Shown: one piece after another, positions 24,009-35,859 of the stretch
Position numbering within the stretch: position 1 is the stretch's first letter
Layout: every line of letters starts with the position of its first letter
From: Ypsolopha sequella
Lineage: Eukaryota; Arthropoda; Insecta; Lepidoptera; Ypsolophidae
Direction: 5' to 3'
DNA length: 64,000 nucleotides
NCBI GenBank assembly: GCA_934047225.1
Contig: OW203988.1
Coordinates: 11,070,229 to 11,134,228 of the forward strand
Program-made: the position numbers and the translations under genes
Notes under the pieces: generated by a model
What the model was told of the DNA's origin: nothing
The model's database searches: none
What the model saw: the letters and a program-made list of their open reading frames with translations, nothing else

Positions 24009-27000
24009 ATGATTTTATTGAAGCAAGGTTTGTATATACATGTTTCTTCGCTCGTAAAATGCCATTGGAAGCGGTGCAATCAGTGCATTAAGTTAATTTC
24101 TTCGGAAAGTCAAGGGAAACTTCTTAGTTTGGACAGTGAAGGTCCTTGGTCTCTTTACACGGAAAAAGTTGAAAACGGATCTCTAAATAAAGATCCGCAC
24201 CAGGAACTTGTCGTGCGTAATCTAGAGCTTGTCTATAAAGAAGTTACGACATATGAAAGGCCAGTCACCAAGTCTCATACTAGAGGATTATTAAACTTTT
24301 TTAAGAAACATGAGTCACAAAAGGTTGTAGCACCAAAAGGTGTTTATATTTATGGAAGTGTTGGTGGTGGAAAGACCATGTTGATGGATTTGTTTTATGA
24401 AACTGTGCCTGTAAGTATAATGTAATAAGTTACATATTTCAGATAGTACCTATCTGTAGTTTATTATCTTTTATGTTCTTTAGATAAAAGAGAAGCTCAG
24501 GGTACATTTTAACTCATTTATGTTAAATGTCCATGCGAGGATACACGAGTTGAAGATCAAGTCAGGGAGGGGTGCTAGTTCCTTCCGAGATGAGAGTTCG
24601 AAACCTTTTGACCCAATTCCTCCGGTAGCGGCTGATATTACACAGGAATCCTGGCTGATTTGCTTTGATGAATTTCAGGTAAAAAGAATGTAGGATTGTA
24701 GGTGTACACAAATTCACTTCCAAACTGTTAACTGTTATTCCAAACATACAATACAAAATGATATTTAAGTAGCGAGTACCAACCATAGACTTAGGATATA
24801 CTGGCGCATAGACAAACTGACTTGTCATTGTGTGCGTCAACTAGTGATGTACATTTTATGGTCAAGAACTATCGAAGTGTACATACCATAGAAGCAGAAT
24901 CAATCTAGGTATGTTGGTAGGTATTCTAACTGGCCACTGTAGGCTGAACAGACATCTGTCAATAATGAAGGTACAGGAGGACTCCTGTTGGCCGTACTGC
25001 GGCGAGGAGGAAACGAGTAAGCACTACTTGGGCGAATGCTTTATATATTCTAGCCTAAGATTCAAATTCAAATTCAAATTCAAATAGTTTATTCAAATAA
25101 ATAATACAGTATAAACTTAATCACTATACCGCCAAACTGCAAGGCAGTTTATTGGCAGTTTACGCTCTCACTCTAACAAGAACCGGTTCCTCCAATCACC
25201 AAGCAAACGCCAGTACAAGTAGATATGAGCACTGAAATGTATCTACATGTTATACCTATCCGACTGTTTATTTATTGATTGGAACCACCGTTTCGAAGTA
25301 AACTTAACCTTTATATAATCATTATATATGTATATATTAGCATTATTATGCTTTTTGTAAGTAGGCAGGTAAAATATACATATAATTAATTAATTTTGAC
25401 AACTCAATTTTTTACTGAATACATAAGTATCTAATAAGGATTTTAAAACTTTTTTCTTAAATACTGGTTTAGTAAAGGTAATGTTTCTTACATCGTTCGG
25501 GAGATCATTTAGAATTTTTGGCACCAAATACTTTCTGGTCCGTGAACCATAATAATTACATATTCTCGGTACAGTTAACTTTTTGTTAATGACATTTCTA
25601 GTATTAATGCAATGTGAAATAGGGATTTTAAACTCATTATTATTATACTCTTCTAACGCAATGAATAGTTTCACTTTTTCCTGGACCGGTAGGATTTTAC
25701 AAATACTATGAAGTTGGTCATAATTATGGCGACATTTTTTCTTTGTCTTTTTGTCGACTAACAATTTTAACAGCCTTTTCTGTATCGAATTGATCTGATC
25801 CAAATAAGTTTGGAAAGTGCACCCGTAACTACTCAAACCATATGATATGATCGAGTCTGCGAGTGCATAGTAAACAGAGTACATAGTTGCTCTATTTACT
25901 ACGCCTCGCAGATGATACAGTTTACAAAGTACTGATCTCAGCTTTGAACATACATTATTTACATGTGATTTCCATGACATGTTTTTATCTATGGTAAGTC
26001 CCAGGTACTTGTACTGATTAACAAATTCAATTTCAGAACAGTTACAATTCAAGCGGTCTAGATGTAAACAATAAAAAGAATGCCCAATTATCTGTAGATT
26101 ATTAATTTTAGGTTTATTATAGGGGGAGCAGATGTGCATACATTTAGTTTTAGATAAGTTAATAATAATACCATTATCATGCGACCATTTGATGATGTTT
26201 TCAAGGTCCTTTTGTATTGAGTTTTGGATTATATTTAAGTCATTATGAGCATATAATAGACACGTGTCGTCCGCGTACATAAACATTTTACAGTGTTTAA
26301 CTACATTACACACACTATTGACGTGCATGATGTACCCAACCGGACCGTACACGGAGCCGGTGGGAACACCATACCTTATATTTGCCTTTGTACCCTTTGT
26401 ACCATTTACTATAGTCTGCATAGTTCTATTTTTCAAGTAAGCCTGCAGCCAGCTGTTTAAAGGACCTCGTATTCCGCATTCACTCATTGCTTGTAAAAGC
26501 TGGTTATGGTCTAAAGTGTCAAACGCTTTTTTGAAATCAATAAAAAGAGCTACTACTTGCTTTCGTTGATCTAATGAATTGTTTATATAATCCGTAAACT
26601 GTTTAAGAGCTGTCGCCGTACTGCGGCCACGTCGGAAACCGTGTTGACTATCTGAGACAATATTATGCTTATCTAGGAAATTAGTGATTTGTCTTACAAT
26701 TAGTTTTTCTGTTATCTTATTGATAATAGACAAAATGGCTATAGGTCTATAGTTTGCGTAGTCCAGGTGGCTACCTTGCTTATATATAGGTCTAATTAGT
26801 GCTAGTTTCAGTTCATCTGGATACAGTTCTTTTTGTAAACTCATGTTTATAAAATTAGCGAGAACAGGACTTATTTTTTTCTTAATGTATTTAATATCCT
26901 CGACTCGAATACCATCCGAGCCGGGTGACTTTTCGTTACTCATGTTATCTATAACTTTTTCTACTTCAGACGCACAAATTTTTCGAAATCTTAATGATAC

Positions 27001-30000
27001 ATCACTCTCTGTTACATACTCTTTTCTATTTAAAAACTTCTTATCGCAGCTATGTTTAATATTATGTATTTCTTCAGTAAATGTTTCAGCAAACTTACTA
27101 CATACTCTTTCGAGATTATCAGTTTTACCTAAATATTTTAAAATAACATCATCTAAACTAGGTTTCTCCCTGCCCAGCCAACTATTTATTTTACACCATA
27201 TCTTTTTTGCATCATTATTACATTTTTTTAATTCTTCCTGTCTATTCTTGTTTTTTGCTACATTAATTAATTTATTGACTTTATTTCTATATTTTGTATA
27301 CTCTAGCCTATTACTCATACAATTTGGCTTGGATTTCCATTTTCGAAACAGCTCATCCCTAACGCTTATCATTGAATTAAGCTTATCATCAATCCATGAT
27401 GGTCGAACGCGCTTACTCCTTAGTGAGACTTTTACCTTTGAACTTTCATAAATATTACTAAGAATTATACACAGTTTTTCGTATAATAATAAAGGACACT
27501 TACAATGTCGAAGTTCATCCCAATTCACTTCATCCAATTTTTCACGTACCAACCTATTAGATATTATCACTGTCTGCTTATGTTTATTAGTATCTCTTAT
27601 CAAGTCCTCATCTGTTGAGATCGAAACACCAATTAAATAATGATCAGCTATCTTAGTCGTGAGAAGGTGTGCAGCGGGCACCGGCCGGCGGCTGCGCACC
27701 CACAGGTGATCGATGCAGGTTCTGCTGATGCGGCCGTCCACCACCTCCTCCCGTGTTACATCGTTGATAAGACAGTCCAATCCATGACTATACAGCATGT
27801 TCTTATATCTCAGTACAGCTGTGTTCATACTTTCGTCCAACAGGTTGATGTTAGTGTCTCCCACAAAGATAACGTCGGTGAATTTTGGGACGTTCTTCAA
27901 CACATCCTGCATCTCTTGGGTAAACCTTAATTTATTGGTTTTTGGCGGTCTGTATACCGCTACTATGTGGATGTCTTTTTGTTGTGATGTATTTATTGTA
28001 CCATGTATGATTTCGGATGCTGATCCATTTATGTTTGAAGCGGAAAGATTTAATTCCTGTTTTGCATAGATTAAAATACCTCCTCCTTTGCGGGTTTCTC
28101 TTGTATTCCAGTATATATCGTAATCGTCGATTCTGTATAATGGTATTTCCTCTTTTTTTATATTAACTTCTGTGAGAATAATCAGGTCTAGTTTTTCTTG
28201 GCATTGGTTTATAAGTACCAGTATAAGTATAGTGGGAACTATTTGGTAATGATCACATTAAAGAAGAAGACCTCAAGTGCCTTGTGTGCTCAGACATATT
28301 AAGATTTATTAAGAGAAGTGGAAGATTTGAGGAGGGAATGCAACTGGGACAATAGGATACCAAAGCTCGAAGCAATGGGAATTTGATGGAATAGCTCCAA
28401 CTGGAGAGCCGACCATCCGCCTGTGCCCAGCAGGTGTCCCACCTCTAAATCATCATCATCATCATCGAAGTGTGTCAGGAGGATTGTAGCAGATGGAAAT
28501 CTGTAGTCTCTGTCTACCTCTCTAGGAGACAGGTGTGAGCATATATCTATGTATATGTATGTGCAACTCTATCCATCGGCTAAGTTTGTCTACTGTTGGA
28601 CATAGCCCATTCCGGGATTTCGCCACCTTGGTAGTCCCCCTCAAAGAAATGCCCATACTCACACACGCTGGAAGGCGGGTTAGTGAGCGCAATGCCGAAA
28701 CCTATGCACCAGTGACGCCGCTGCCCGTCACCAGTACGTTTTATGTAAGAACCAGCAATTGGGGATTGATTGGATATACCTGTTAAAATGAACGCAACAA
28801 CAATTTCTATATTGGTGTTAGTTTGTTAGATGTTACGATTTTAATTCACTTTTACTTAATTTGAGTCAAATATAAGTGGTATTTTTCGAGCTATGGCCAA
28901 ATAGAGAAAGATATTTACTGTCATGGACTGATTTTCCCCAAAATATCCTTTTAACATAATGAACAGTACTAGGTATTGTTAAAATAAAAACTTTTAATAA
29001 ATATTAAATTTCATGGGTATCTCGTACAACAGATGAGTGTAAGACCAAATGTTTATTAGACAAATTTTATCCTGAACAATAATCCTACCGATTCGTATAA
29101 TAAAATAGCGAGGGTTTATTTTTTAAATTTTTAGTTGGTTCGATTCCCGGGTGAGACAAGCGAATTTCAGAATATCTTTGAATGCAGTTTTGTTTCTTTT
29201 AAAAAATAAAGGAATGTTTCCTTTCAGTAAAATGAGCTAATGAAAGGATTTAAGGTAGTTACCCTCCAGGGCCCTTGAATTTTTTCCACCCTGTATAAAA
29301 ATAACATATAACACCCGTTAAAATTTACTTTGCTATTTATTCTTTTCACCAGCATACCAAGACATTTTTATTGAAATAATGATTTTTATTATAAGATTTG
29401 GTAAATTTTGTGTGATGTGCCTTTTTTTTACAAATAAATAATTTTACAATTAACCTTTTTGCAAAAATCCTAAGATTTTCACACTGATCTGTTTTTTCCG
29501 ATTATCCTGGGACATTTATATCAATAAATAACATTTTTGATCGTTTCTAGCCCTAGCGTACATACACATGAAAAATCTACCCTTCAAAATCATGCAAACT
29601 ATGATTTCCATGCAGAATATAAAAATTCATGATATTATTTCGTATTTTAAACAGAAATTAAACCAAAAAATAAATGTGTCGCAGCAGTGACGACATCCTG
29701 AGAATTTACCTGTGAAATGTGCAATTATCAGGATTATTTCTTTAATTAACCCCACAGCCACTCACAGAACAAGTAACTAATTGTAGAAGACTTGTAGTAA
29801 CTAAGAATAAACACAGAAAGAAACATAAAAAATACTAAAATCTAAAGAGCTCATTCGTTGCATTCTGACTTCTAATGACCTGTCATTCAAAAAGGGTTAC
29901 AGCTCCATTAGATTCGCTTTCCTTTCAACTCTTGCTATATTGCCATAAGTGATTTTCTTCTCCCTCGCACGCTATGTTTGTCTATATGCCAGTATATTCT

Positions 30001-33000
30001 AAGTCTATGGTACCAACCAACCTATCATTTTTGAATACATATAAAAACTAGCTTTTGCCTGAACTTCATCCTCGCTGGACACTCATTTGAGCTTGATATA
30101 AATAATTTGACATATTAGCACCGATTCGGTGTAACACGTTTCAAGTTAATTGACAGGACTAAACTTAATTTAAGCGTTCTGTCTTTTTCTTTCTGTATCG
30201 AAAAGACAAAGACAGGACGCTCATAATAATGTTAGTCCTGTCAAATAAGTTATGTTGTGTTACACTGAATCAATACAACTGACTATCACTAGCAATCCTA
30301 TTTCTGATTCCTAGCACTAGCATTCCACAATCCTATCGTACAATTTCTACAACCTAAAGGTTGTCTGGAAGAGAACACTTTAAGCGATAAGCCTGCCTAT
30401 TTGTGATTGTATTATTAAGTTCAATTTATTGTATTCTTTTCTTTTGTGGTGTGACAAAAGGTCACATCTTCCCTACCATACAGCACCCCCAGTCTACTGT
30501 CCCATATAACATTAGGTTAGTGTAAATCCTTGGGTTAAATTGTTAATCGAGCCTAGTCAAGCCACACTGGGATTGGTGCATTCATTCATTCATTCTTTCA
30601 TAAAATATCTGAGCTTTCTTACTAATCCTGCATGCATGAATCATTAGAAAAAAGTTGTTGCTGCCAACCCTTATTTACAAACAAACCACCAGTCTGTATT
30701 ACCTATGCAGCGTTTTGAGAGCGTTCAGCTTTAGAAAGAATTTATCTCTTTGAAGTCTCTGCAAATGTTTAAAACTTTTATTTAGCAATAGTTTTTTGTG
30801 CAACGGTAACATAATGAGTGCCATTGAGACACGAGTGCTTGTTTATAAACCGCTCAAATAAAAAAGTAAAAAATATTCAACTACATCTTCTGCCCCCTCA
30901 TTTGATACAAAGTATTTCAAAATGGATCGAAGAAAAAAAATCTGTGGCAGTGTTCGAGGCAGGCTGCATGACAGAGATACTCTTTGCCCAGCCCAAAGCA
31001 AAAGAAGAAATATTAGTCACTGATTGGTTTTCTAAGCCTTGTAACAATAAATTGGGCCAATCACGTACCTAACCGTTTTTGATGTTTTAATTTATTTATT
31101 GTTGTTGATTTTTAAAATGTAAAATCCCTTGAAATGTCTGTTTTTAGGGTTGCGTACCCAAAATGTAACCAACAGGACCCTATTAATAAGACTCCGCTGT
31201 CCGTCTGTCACCAGGCTATATCTATAGAACCGTGATAGTTAGACAGTTAAAATTTTCACAGATGATGTATTTCTGTTGCCGCTATAACAATAAATACTAA
31301 AAAACAGAATAAAATAAATATTTACGGGGGCTCCCATACAACAGACATGTTTTTTTTGCCGTTTTTATAGATTATGGTACGGAACCCTCCGTGCGCGAGT
31401 CCGACTCGCACTTGGCCGGTTTTATTTATGTTTACAATTCACAATGTCAATTCATAATTCAATTGTCCTACTTAAAGTAACCAGTTTATAGTAAATATTT
31501 TGTGGCAGGTGACCGATATTGGTGATGCTATGATTCTGAAACGCTTGTTTACACAACTGTTTGACAATGGATGTGTTGTTATAGCAACAAGCAACAGAAA
31601 GCCTGACGATCTGTACAAAAATGGATTGCAACGTTCACAATTTCTTCCCTTCATCCCCATCTTGAAGCAGCACTGCAATGTGATACAGTTAGATTCAGGC
31701 ATTGACTATAGGTTGCGAGGTATGGGGAATAAATATGGCAAATTTTTCATGTAAGTATGATCAAATGTAATGCCATTTATAGCTATTTGATATTTGTTAA
31801 ATCTGATCCAGTACACTAGAAGAACCATTTAAACAATGTGCGTAGAAATATTCGCTCCTCTTCGGGAAAGGTCGTATTTACGATTTTGCATTTCCGCTTT
31901 CTATGCAATCCATGACAGATTGTTCACTTCCGGTTGCCTATAAACCAATAAAGGCTTCCGGTTCCCATTTTTTGCACATGTTCTATGTAAAATTACTTTG
32001 AATCTTATGTTCTCTTTATTAAGTTGCTTACGATTCGGCTCGTTTTCGGGAATCCGAACACCGTCAAAGATTTAATTTTATTTCATAATTTTAATAACTG
32101 TTCCTTATTTACCAATTCACGTTGCAGGAACAGTGAGCTAACACCAGAAAGTGATGGAGTAAAGAACCTGTTTAAATTTTTATGTTCAAAGGAGAACGAT
32201 ACCGTCAGGCCCAGAGTCATTAATATAATGGGAAGAAATGTCAAGTTTGAGAAGTCTTGCGGGAGAGTTCTTTACACTACTTTTAATGAATTATGTGATA
32301 GAGTAAGTTCTGTTTTAATTTATGATCGCAACTTAGGCTAAATAAAAACGCGCCGTTTTCACAAATTCAATATTTTTCAGGCCCTTGGTGCCAGTGATTA
32401 CATAGTGATATCGAAAACTTTCCACACAGTATTTATACGCGATGTCCCTCAAATATCTATATACAGACATAGATCACAGTTGAGAAGATTCATTGTGCTC
32501 ATTGACACTCTTTATGACAACAAAGTACGGGTAAGTCGTCAATATACATTATGAAATTAATTATGTTTTTTATTGCCTAGGTAATAAGTATCGATTTTAA
32601 CTGAATTTCTAGGTCGTAATAGCAGCTGACGCTGAACCAAAGAACTTATTTATTACTGACGAGGACAAAGAGCTGGGAGATGCGGATAGAGCTCTTATGG
32701 ACGATTTGAAAATTACTAAAGACTCAGTAAGTAGAATGTCAAATTTTCGACCGTAATTAACGATATCGATATCGTTGATTCAAAGGAGATTCCGGCTAAA
32801 AATATATGGAGATACGGATAGAGCTCTTATGGATGATTTGAAAATTACTAAAGACTCAGTAAGTAGAATGTCAAATTTTCGACCGTAATTAACGATATCG
32901 ATATCGTTGATTCAAAGGAGATTCGGGCTAAAAATATACGGATATACGGATAGAGCTCTTATGGATGATTTGAAAATTACTAGACTCAGTAAGTAGAATC

Positions 33001-34615
33001 TCAAATTTTCGACCGTAATTAACGATATCGATATCGTTGATTCAAAGGAGATTCCGGCTAAAAATATATGGAGATACGGATAGAGCTCTTATGGATGATT
33101 TGAAAATTACTAAAGACTCAGTAAGTAGATTGTCAAATTTTCGACCGTAATTAACGATATCGATATCGTTATCGTTGATTCAAAGGAGATTCGGGCTAAA
33201 AATATATGGAGATACGGATAGAGCTCTTATGGATGATTTGAAAATTACTAAAGACGCAGTAAGTAGAATCTCAAATTTTCGACCGTAATTAACGATATCG
33301 ATATCGTTGATTCAAAGGAGATTCCGGCTAAAAATATATATTGAAAACCCCTTCTATCTATTCAGGACGCTTTGTTTCGGGATTTTAAAATTGATTAATT
33401 TCCATTATTTTGCTCGTGTCTAAAACTGTTGTAGTGCTGGCGTCATTATGCAAAGTTGTTAAGTATAACAAAAGATAATTATTTGTGTATTGTATTTGTA
33501 TTGCTTTACCAGGATTTTAATTGTACACGTTAGCCATAAATTCAATTGTTTATATTTTTATTGAGTATTATTTCACTGCAATATTCGTTTATATTCAGTT
33601 TTTCTTGACATGTTTGACTGATATGGATATACAAAATAATGTACAACATTATATAAAAACAGTTTTTAGGAATTCAATGCTAAATTAACGTTTATTGTCC
33701 TCTTCTTTTTTTTCGTCAATATTAACGATTCGAAATACGTTTCGAGGAATAGCTTTTCTTAACCGTTTCTAGTATACAAATATTGGAATAAGCATAATAT
33801 GCATATCCTTTATTAAATGGAAAAAAGTGATGTATTTCATTCGACCTTCAGTGACGTCATCGTCACACATTTCAATACGAAAAAAATATATTTCTTGAAC
33901 GCATCTAAAAGAGCGGTTTCGCAATCGGATTGCGAAAAACCCGCCTTTTTCTAATTAATCGTAACAGAACACTTAAATTCAAAATTCACTCAATAGTTAT
34001 TCAACAAAACCTTGTACCTATGTATGTTGCCATCGCAAAGTTTCCATTGGTTTCTGTAAATTAGAATTTCAAAAATTCTGAACTTAAAAAATTTGCGAAA
34101 ATCTGCGAAACCGCTCTTAAGTCTGACATGGATTCGATTCGACCATTCAACCTAATATGATTACGTCACTTCCTGTAAATACTAAAATCAGTTTAAAAGC
34201 ACGAAATATGTATTATTGAAATTGTATGCCTAAATTGATCTATTGATTCCAAAAAGCAGATAAAAATTGCACATTGACGTTAAAATGCAACCAAAACCAA
34301 AATATCATTCAAAAACCTGTGTATACATTAATACATATAGTAAGTACATCTTGTAAGCGAATCAAAACTCTGAACAACCTGCGCTCAAAAAAAAAACAAT
34401 GGAATCAGTTGTTTTGATCCTTGACTAAACAGATGAGCGTTTAAAAAAATGCATACATAATTATTTAATTACATGTAATGGTTTTACAGGAAGATGCCAA
34501 AGCGGCCATATTTACTGGCGAAGAAGAGATGTTTGCGTGCGATCGATGTCTATCCCGCATCATGGAAATGCAAACTGAGGAGTATTGGGAGAAATGGGGA
34601 AAACACATCAACTAA
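24009..34615 (+). CDS. AFG1L: AFG1-like mitochondrial AAA ATPase
   Basis: Coding exons are 24009-24410, 24484-24678, 31509-31750, 32128-32302, 32381-32530, 32613-32726 and 34490-34615. They join in frame, all with GT-AG borders, to 467 aa, close to the family length of about 480. The protein opens with a basic, serine-containing N-terminus lacking acidic residues for about 32 residues, as in a mitochondrial presequence. It then has Walker A GSVGGGKT (residues 116-123), Walker B with CFDEFQ ending at 199, and VTDIGDAM at 200. The sensor segment [17 protein letters not shown] is typical of AFG1/LACE1. Family members act in the mitochondrial inner membrane or matrix in protein quality control and complex IV assembly. 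A TTTTTTACAG acceptor at 23980-23989 suggests an untranslated first exon upstream. Intron 2 is 6.8 kb because of a LINE; the sixth exon's end is copied in tandem into intron 6. Confidence 0.95.
24905..25058 (+). pseudogene. C-terminal fragment of a Jockey/R1-type LINE
   Basis: One frame reads [20 protein letters not shown], then [20 protein letters not shown]. This is the zinc-knuckle-like tail (C-x3-C-x7-H-x4-C) found after the RT and RNase H domains of Jockey and R1-type elements. It sits in AFG1L intron 2, cut off by the next LINE insertion at 25062. Confidence 0.65.
25062..28215 (-). mobile_element. 5'-truncated non-LTR retrotransposon
   Basis: The element lies antisense in AFG1L intron 2. 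Its 3' end carries a short tandem tail, (TTTGAA)n on the minus strand at about 25062-25088, of the kind seen in CR1/L2/Daphne-like groups. The 5' end stops inside the endonuclease domain. A related 3' end copy lies at 54182-54840. The clade was not settled. Confidence 0.85.
25390..28209 (-). CDS. LINE ORF2: endonuclease-reverse transcriptase
   Basis: A frame of about 940 codons is open from the truncation point to the stop at 25390; the first in-frame ATG is at 27912, inside the endonuclease. Visible landmarks are [34 protein letters not shown] and TCIDHLWV (apurinic-type endonuclease). Then come [81 protein letters not shown] and [13 protein letters not shown] (reverse transcriptase). Catalytic residues look intact and there is no internal stop, so this copy is young. 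It lacks its own start and 5' UTR and so is probably not autonomous. The encoded enzyme would nick target DNA and copy the element RNA. Confidence 0.9.
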   Translation of the reverse strand, partial: NQCQEKLDLIILTEVNIKKEEIPLYRIDDYDIYWNTRETRKGGGILIYAKQELNLSASNINGSASEIIHGTINTSQQKDIHIVAVYRPPKTNKLRFTQEMQDVLKNVPKFTDVIFVGDTNINLLDESMNTAVLRYKNMLYSHGLDCLINDVTREEVVDGRISRTCIDHLWVRSRRPVPAAHLLTTKIADHYLIGVSISTDEDLIRDTNKHKQTVIISNRLVREKLDEVNWDELRHCKCPLLLYEKLCIILSNIYESSKVKVSLRSKRVRPSWIDDKLNSMISVRDELFRKWKSKPNCMSNRLEYTKYRNKVNKLINVAKNKNRQEELKKCNNDAKKIWCKINSWLGREKPSLDDVILKYLGKTDNLERVCSKFAETFTEEIHNIKHSCDKKFLNRKEYVTESDVSLRFRKICASEVEKVIDNMSNEKSPGSDGIRVEDIKYIKKKISPVLANFINMSLQKELYPDELKLALIRPIYKQGSHLDYANYRPIAILSIINKITEKLIVRQITNFLDKHNIVSDSQHGFRRGRSTATALKQFTDYINNSLDQRKQVVALFIDFKKAFDTLDHNQLLQAMSECGIRGPLNSWLQAYLKNRTMQTIVNGTKGTKANIRYGVPTGSVYGPVGYIMHVNSVCNVVKHCKMFMYADDTCLLYAHNDLNIIQNSIQKDLENIIKWSHDNGIIINLSKTKCMHICSPYNKPKINNLQIIGHSFYCLHLDRLNCNCSEIEFVNQYKYLGLTIDKNMSWKSHVNNVCSKLRSVLCKLYHLRGVVNRATMYSVYYALADSIISYGLSSYGCTFQTYLDQINSIQKRLLKLLVDKKTKKKCRHNYDQLHSICKILPVQEKVKLFIALEEYNNNEFKIPISHCINTRNVINKKLTVPRICNYYGSRTRKYLVPKILNDLPNDVRNITFTKPVFKKKVLKSLLDTYVFSKKLSCQN
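28220..28960. repeat. Decayed dispersed repeats in AFG1L intron 2
   Basis: The part at about 28500-28770 carries GTTGGACATAGCCC and CAGTGACGCCGCTGCC, typical of decayed LINE 3' parts in Lepidoptera. A CAT trinucleotide run lies at 28449-28466. No complete element could be bounded. Confidence 0.45.
28960..29297 (-). repeat. Dispersed repeat of about 340 bp with B-box-like motif (copy A)
   Basis: It matches 62394-62738 in reverse over its whole length with small differences. It contains GGTTCGATTCCCGGGTGAGAC, like a pol III B box, and one end reads CCACCCTGTAT, a common terminus of small elements. It is either a tRNA-related SINE lacking an obvious A box or a MITE. Confidence 0.75.
29300..31145. 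other. Intronic sequence of AFG1L, no further gene seen
   Basis: AT-rich with repeat scraps: an ACTAGCTTTTGCCTGAAC motif at 30051-30080 and a LINE 3' end at 30345-30470. A near-inverted pair flanks a short stretch at about 30160-30260 (GACAGGACTAAACTTAATTTAAGCG against CGCTCATAATAATGTTAGTCCTGTC). Confidence 0.45.
30345..30470 (+). repeat. LINE 3' end fragment
   Basis: CTAAAGGTTGTCTGGAAGAGA, then TTTAAGCGATAAGCCTGCC and TTCTTTTGTGGTGTGAC, matches the 63120-63245 copy. It is truncated at both ends. Confidence 0.65.
31146..31432 (+). repeat. Dispersed lepidopteran repeat (nearly complete copy)
   Basis: It begins AGGGTTGCGTACCCAAAATG and carries GACTCCGCTGTCCGTCTGTC and ACAGATGATGTATTTCTGTT. 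It ends GGTACGGAACCCTCCGTGCG, then CGAGTCCGACTCGCACTTGG. This is a highly abundant repeat in moth genomes. It lies just upstream of AFG1L exon 3. Confidence 0.8.
32676..33340 (+). repeat. Tandem copies of AFG1L exon 6 end plus splice donor
   Basis: Five units of about 130-138 bp. The first is the genuine last 51 bases of exon 6 with its donor and about 80 bases of intron. The following four repeat exon end, donor and intron part. GTAAGT is kept in every unit (32727, 32859, 32989, 33121, 33259). Every unit also holds an 18-bp perfect palindrome AACGATATCGATATCGTT, expanded in the fourth. Reading past the first donor meets a TAA within about 30 bases. Confidence 0.95.
33345..34489. other. Rest of AFG1L intron 6
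   Basis: AT-rich, no gene or element recognised. The last coding exon follows a TTTTACAG acceptor at 34482-34489. Confidence 0.5.
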
Positions 34616-34799
34616 CAGAAAGTGTTTTACTTGATAAATAGCATAATTTTTACACCTTCTTCTATACAGTTCCACATCTGAAGGATTTTTAAAAGTTATT
34701 TGGGAAGTATATACCTATAGTATGGCGTTATTATGGATTCACTTAAATACCTACAATAATATCAGGGGTACCAGCATGAACTTGGTATCAACTCAAAAT

Positions 34800-34816
34800 C
34801 GATTCGATAAATAAAA
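34800..34816 (+). terminator. Candidate AFG1L poly(A) signal
   Basis: AATAAA in GATAAATAAAAATG lies about 190 bases after the stop codon and is the first good signal on this strand. Confidence 0.45.
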
Positions 34817-34829
34817 ATGTAACTCTTAT

Positions 34830-35855
34830 TTAATTACAATAACGGTTATCGTTTAGGATTTATCGATTCTATCTGTCAAATTTATTTAATCGACGCGAAC
34901 GTGCTCGCATAGCAGATTCGTTTTGATTCATACTATAATTGTAAGTTTTAATATTTTTTGACATTATTATTAAATTTACAACTTTATAACAGTATTAGAC
35001 GACATTCATGCTATTTCAGTAAGAAAATGCATAATATTGATTCGACTTTGGTACTTAAGTATTAATTAACTTATTTATTTTAGTTCTGTTGTTTTAGTCA
35101 GATATTTATTTTGTTAACTTATTTTTGTAAATAAACTTTACACGATACTTAATATAATTAAAGATAAAGTTTTTTCAAATTTCGCTGTTTTTGTTTACTT
35201 ACGTCATTCAACTTTAAACTCCGAGTACTCTAGGTTTTTTAAATTAAAAGATTACCTTTTTGATAGACCACATAACCTACAGCGCTATGTACAAGGATCT
35301 AATGGCGCGTGGATTGCTGGTGTCCAAAATCGGCACTAACGCCGCTACCATACCACAGATTATATAGTAGTTTGACCATACTCCTTGTTTCATTTCACAG
35401 CTGCGCTGCGCTCCCCTGTCAATGTCATCTACGCGCCTTCAGATCCTTGTCGCCTCAGAATAATTATTCTAAGCTTGTAGCACTGTATACTTACCTTTTT
35501 TTTTGGCTTGGCTATGGCTGCTATTTTAAGCTCATTTTAAGCGCCACTTTTTGCCAGTGTCAAGTTAGATTCTGACATGGTTAGTTGTTCAGACCGTAGA
35601 GTATATTGGTTCAGACTTTTAGACGCAGTTTGTTCAAAACAATCATAACGCAAGGTACAATTAAAAAAGGTAAAAAAAAACATGGTTATATTTTAATGGT
35701 ATTTTGCTAAATAAAAATTTTCAATCAAGAGTTTAAGGTAGCGTTCCTAAACGTAATGTAAAATTTGAACTGTCAAATTGAATTTTACATTTCTGACAAG
35801 GTTTATGAACTGTTCGTTTTCACTCGGGTGAAAAGTTGCAGCTTTATCGTCATTT
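34830..35855. other. Intergenic sequence downstream of AFG1L
   Basis: No gene. A segment at about 35395-35480 (CGCGCCTTCAGATCCTTGTCGCC) resembles 13696-13725 (CGCGCCATCAGATCCTTGTAGC), so it includes part of a dispersed repeat. Confidence 0.4.
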
Positions 35856-35859
35856 CACA

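Noticed and set aside
26843..27451. 202-codon plus-strand frame
   Set aside because: It lies entirely opposite the LINE reverse-transcriptase frame and has no domain of its own.
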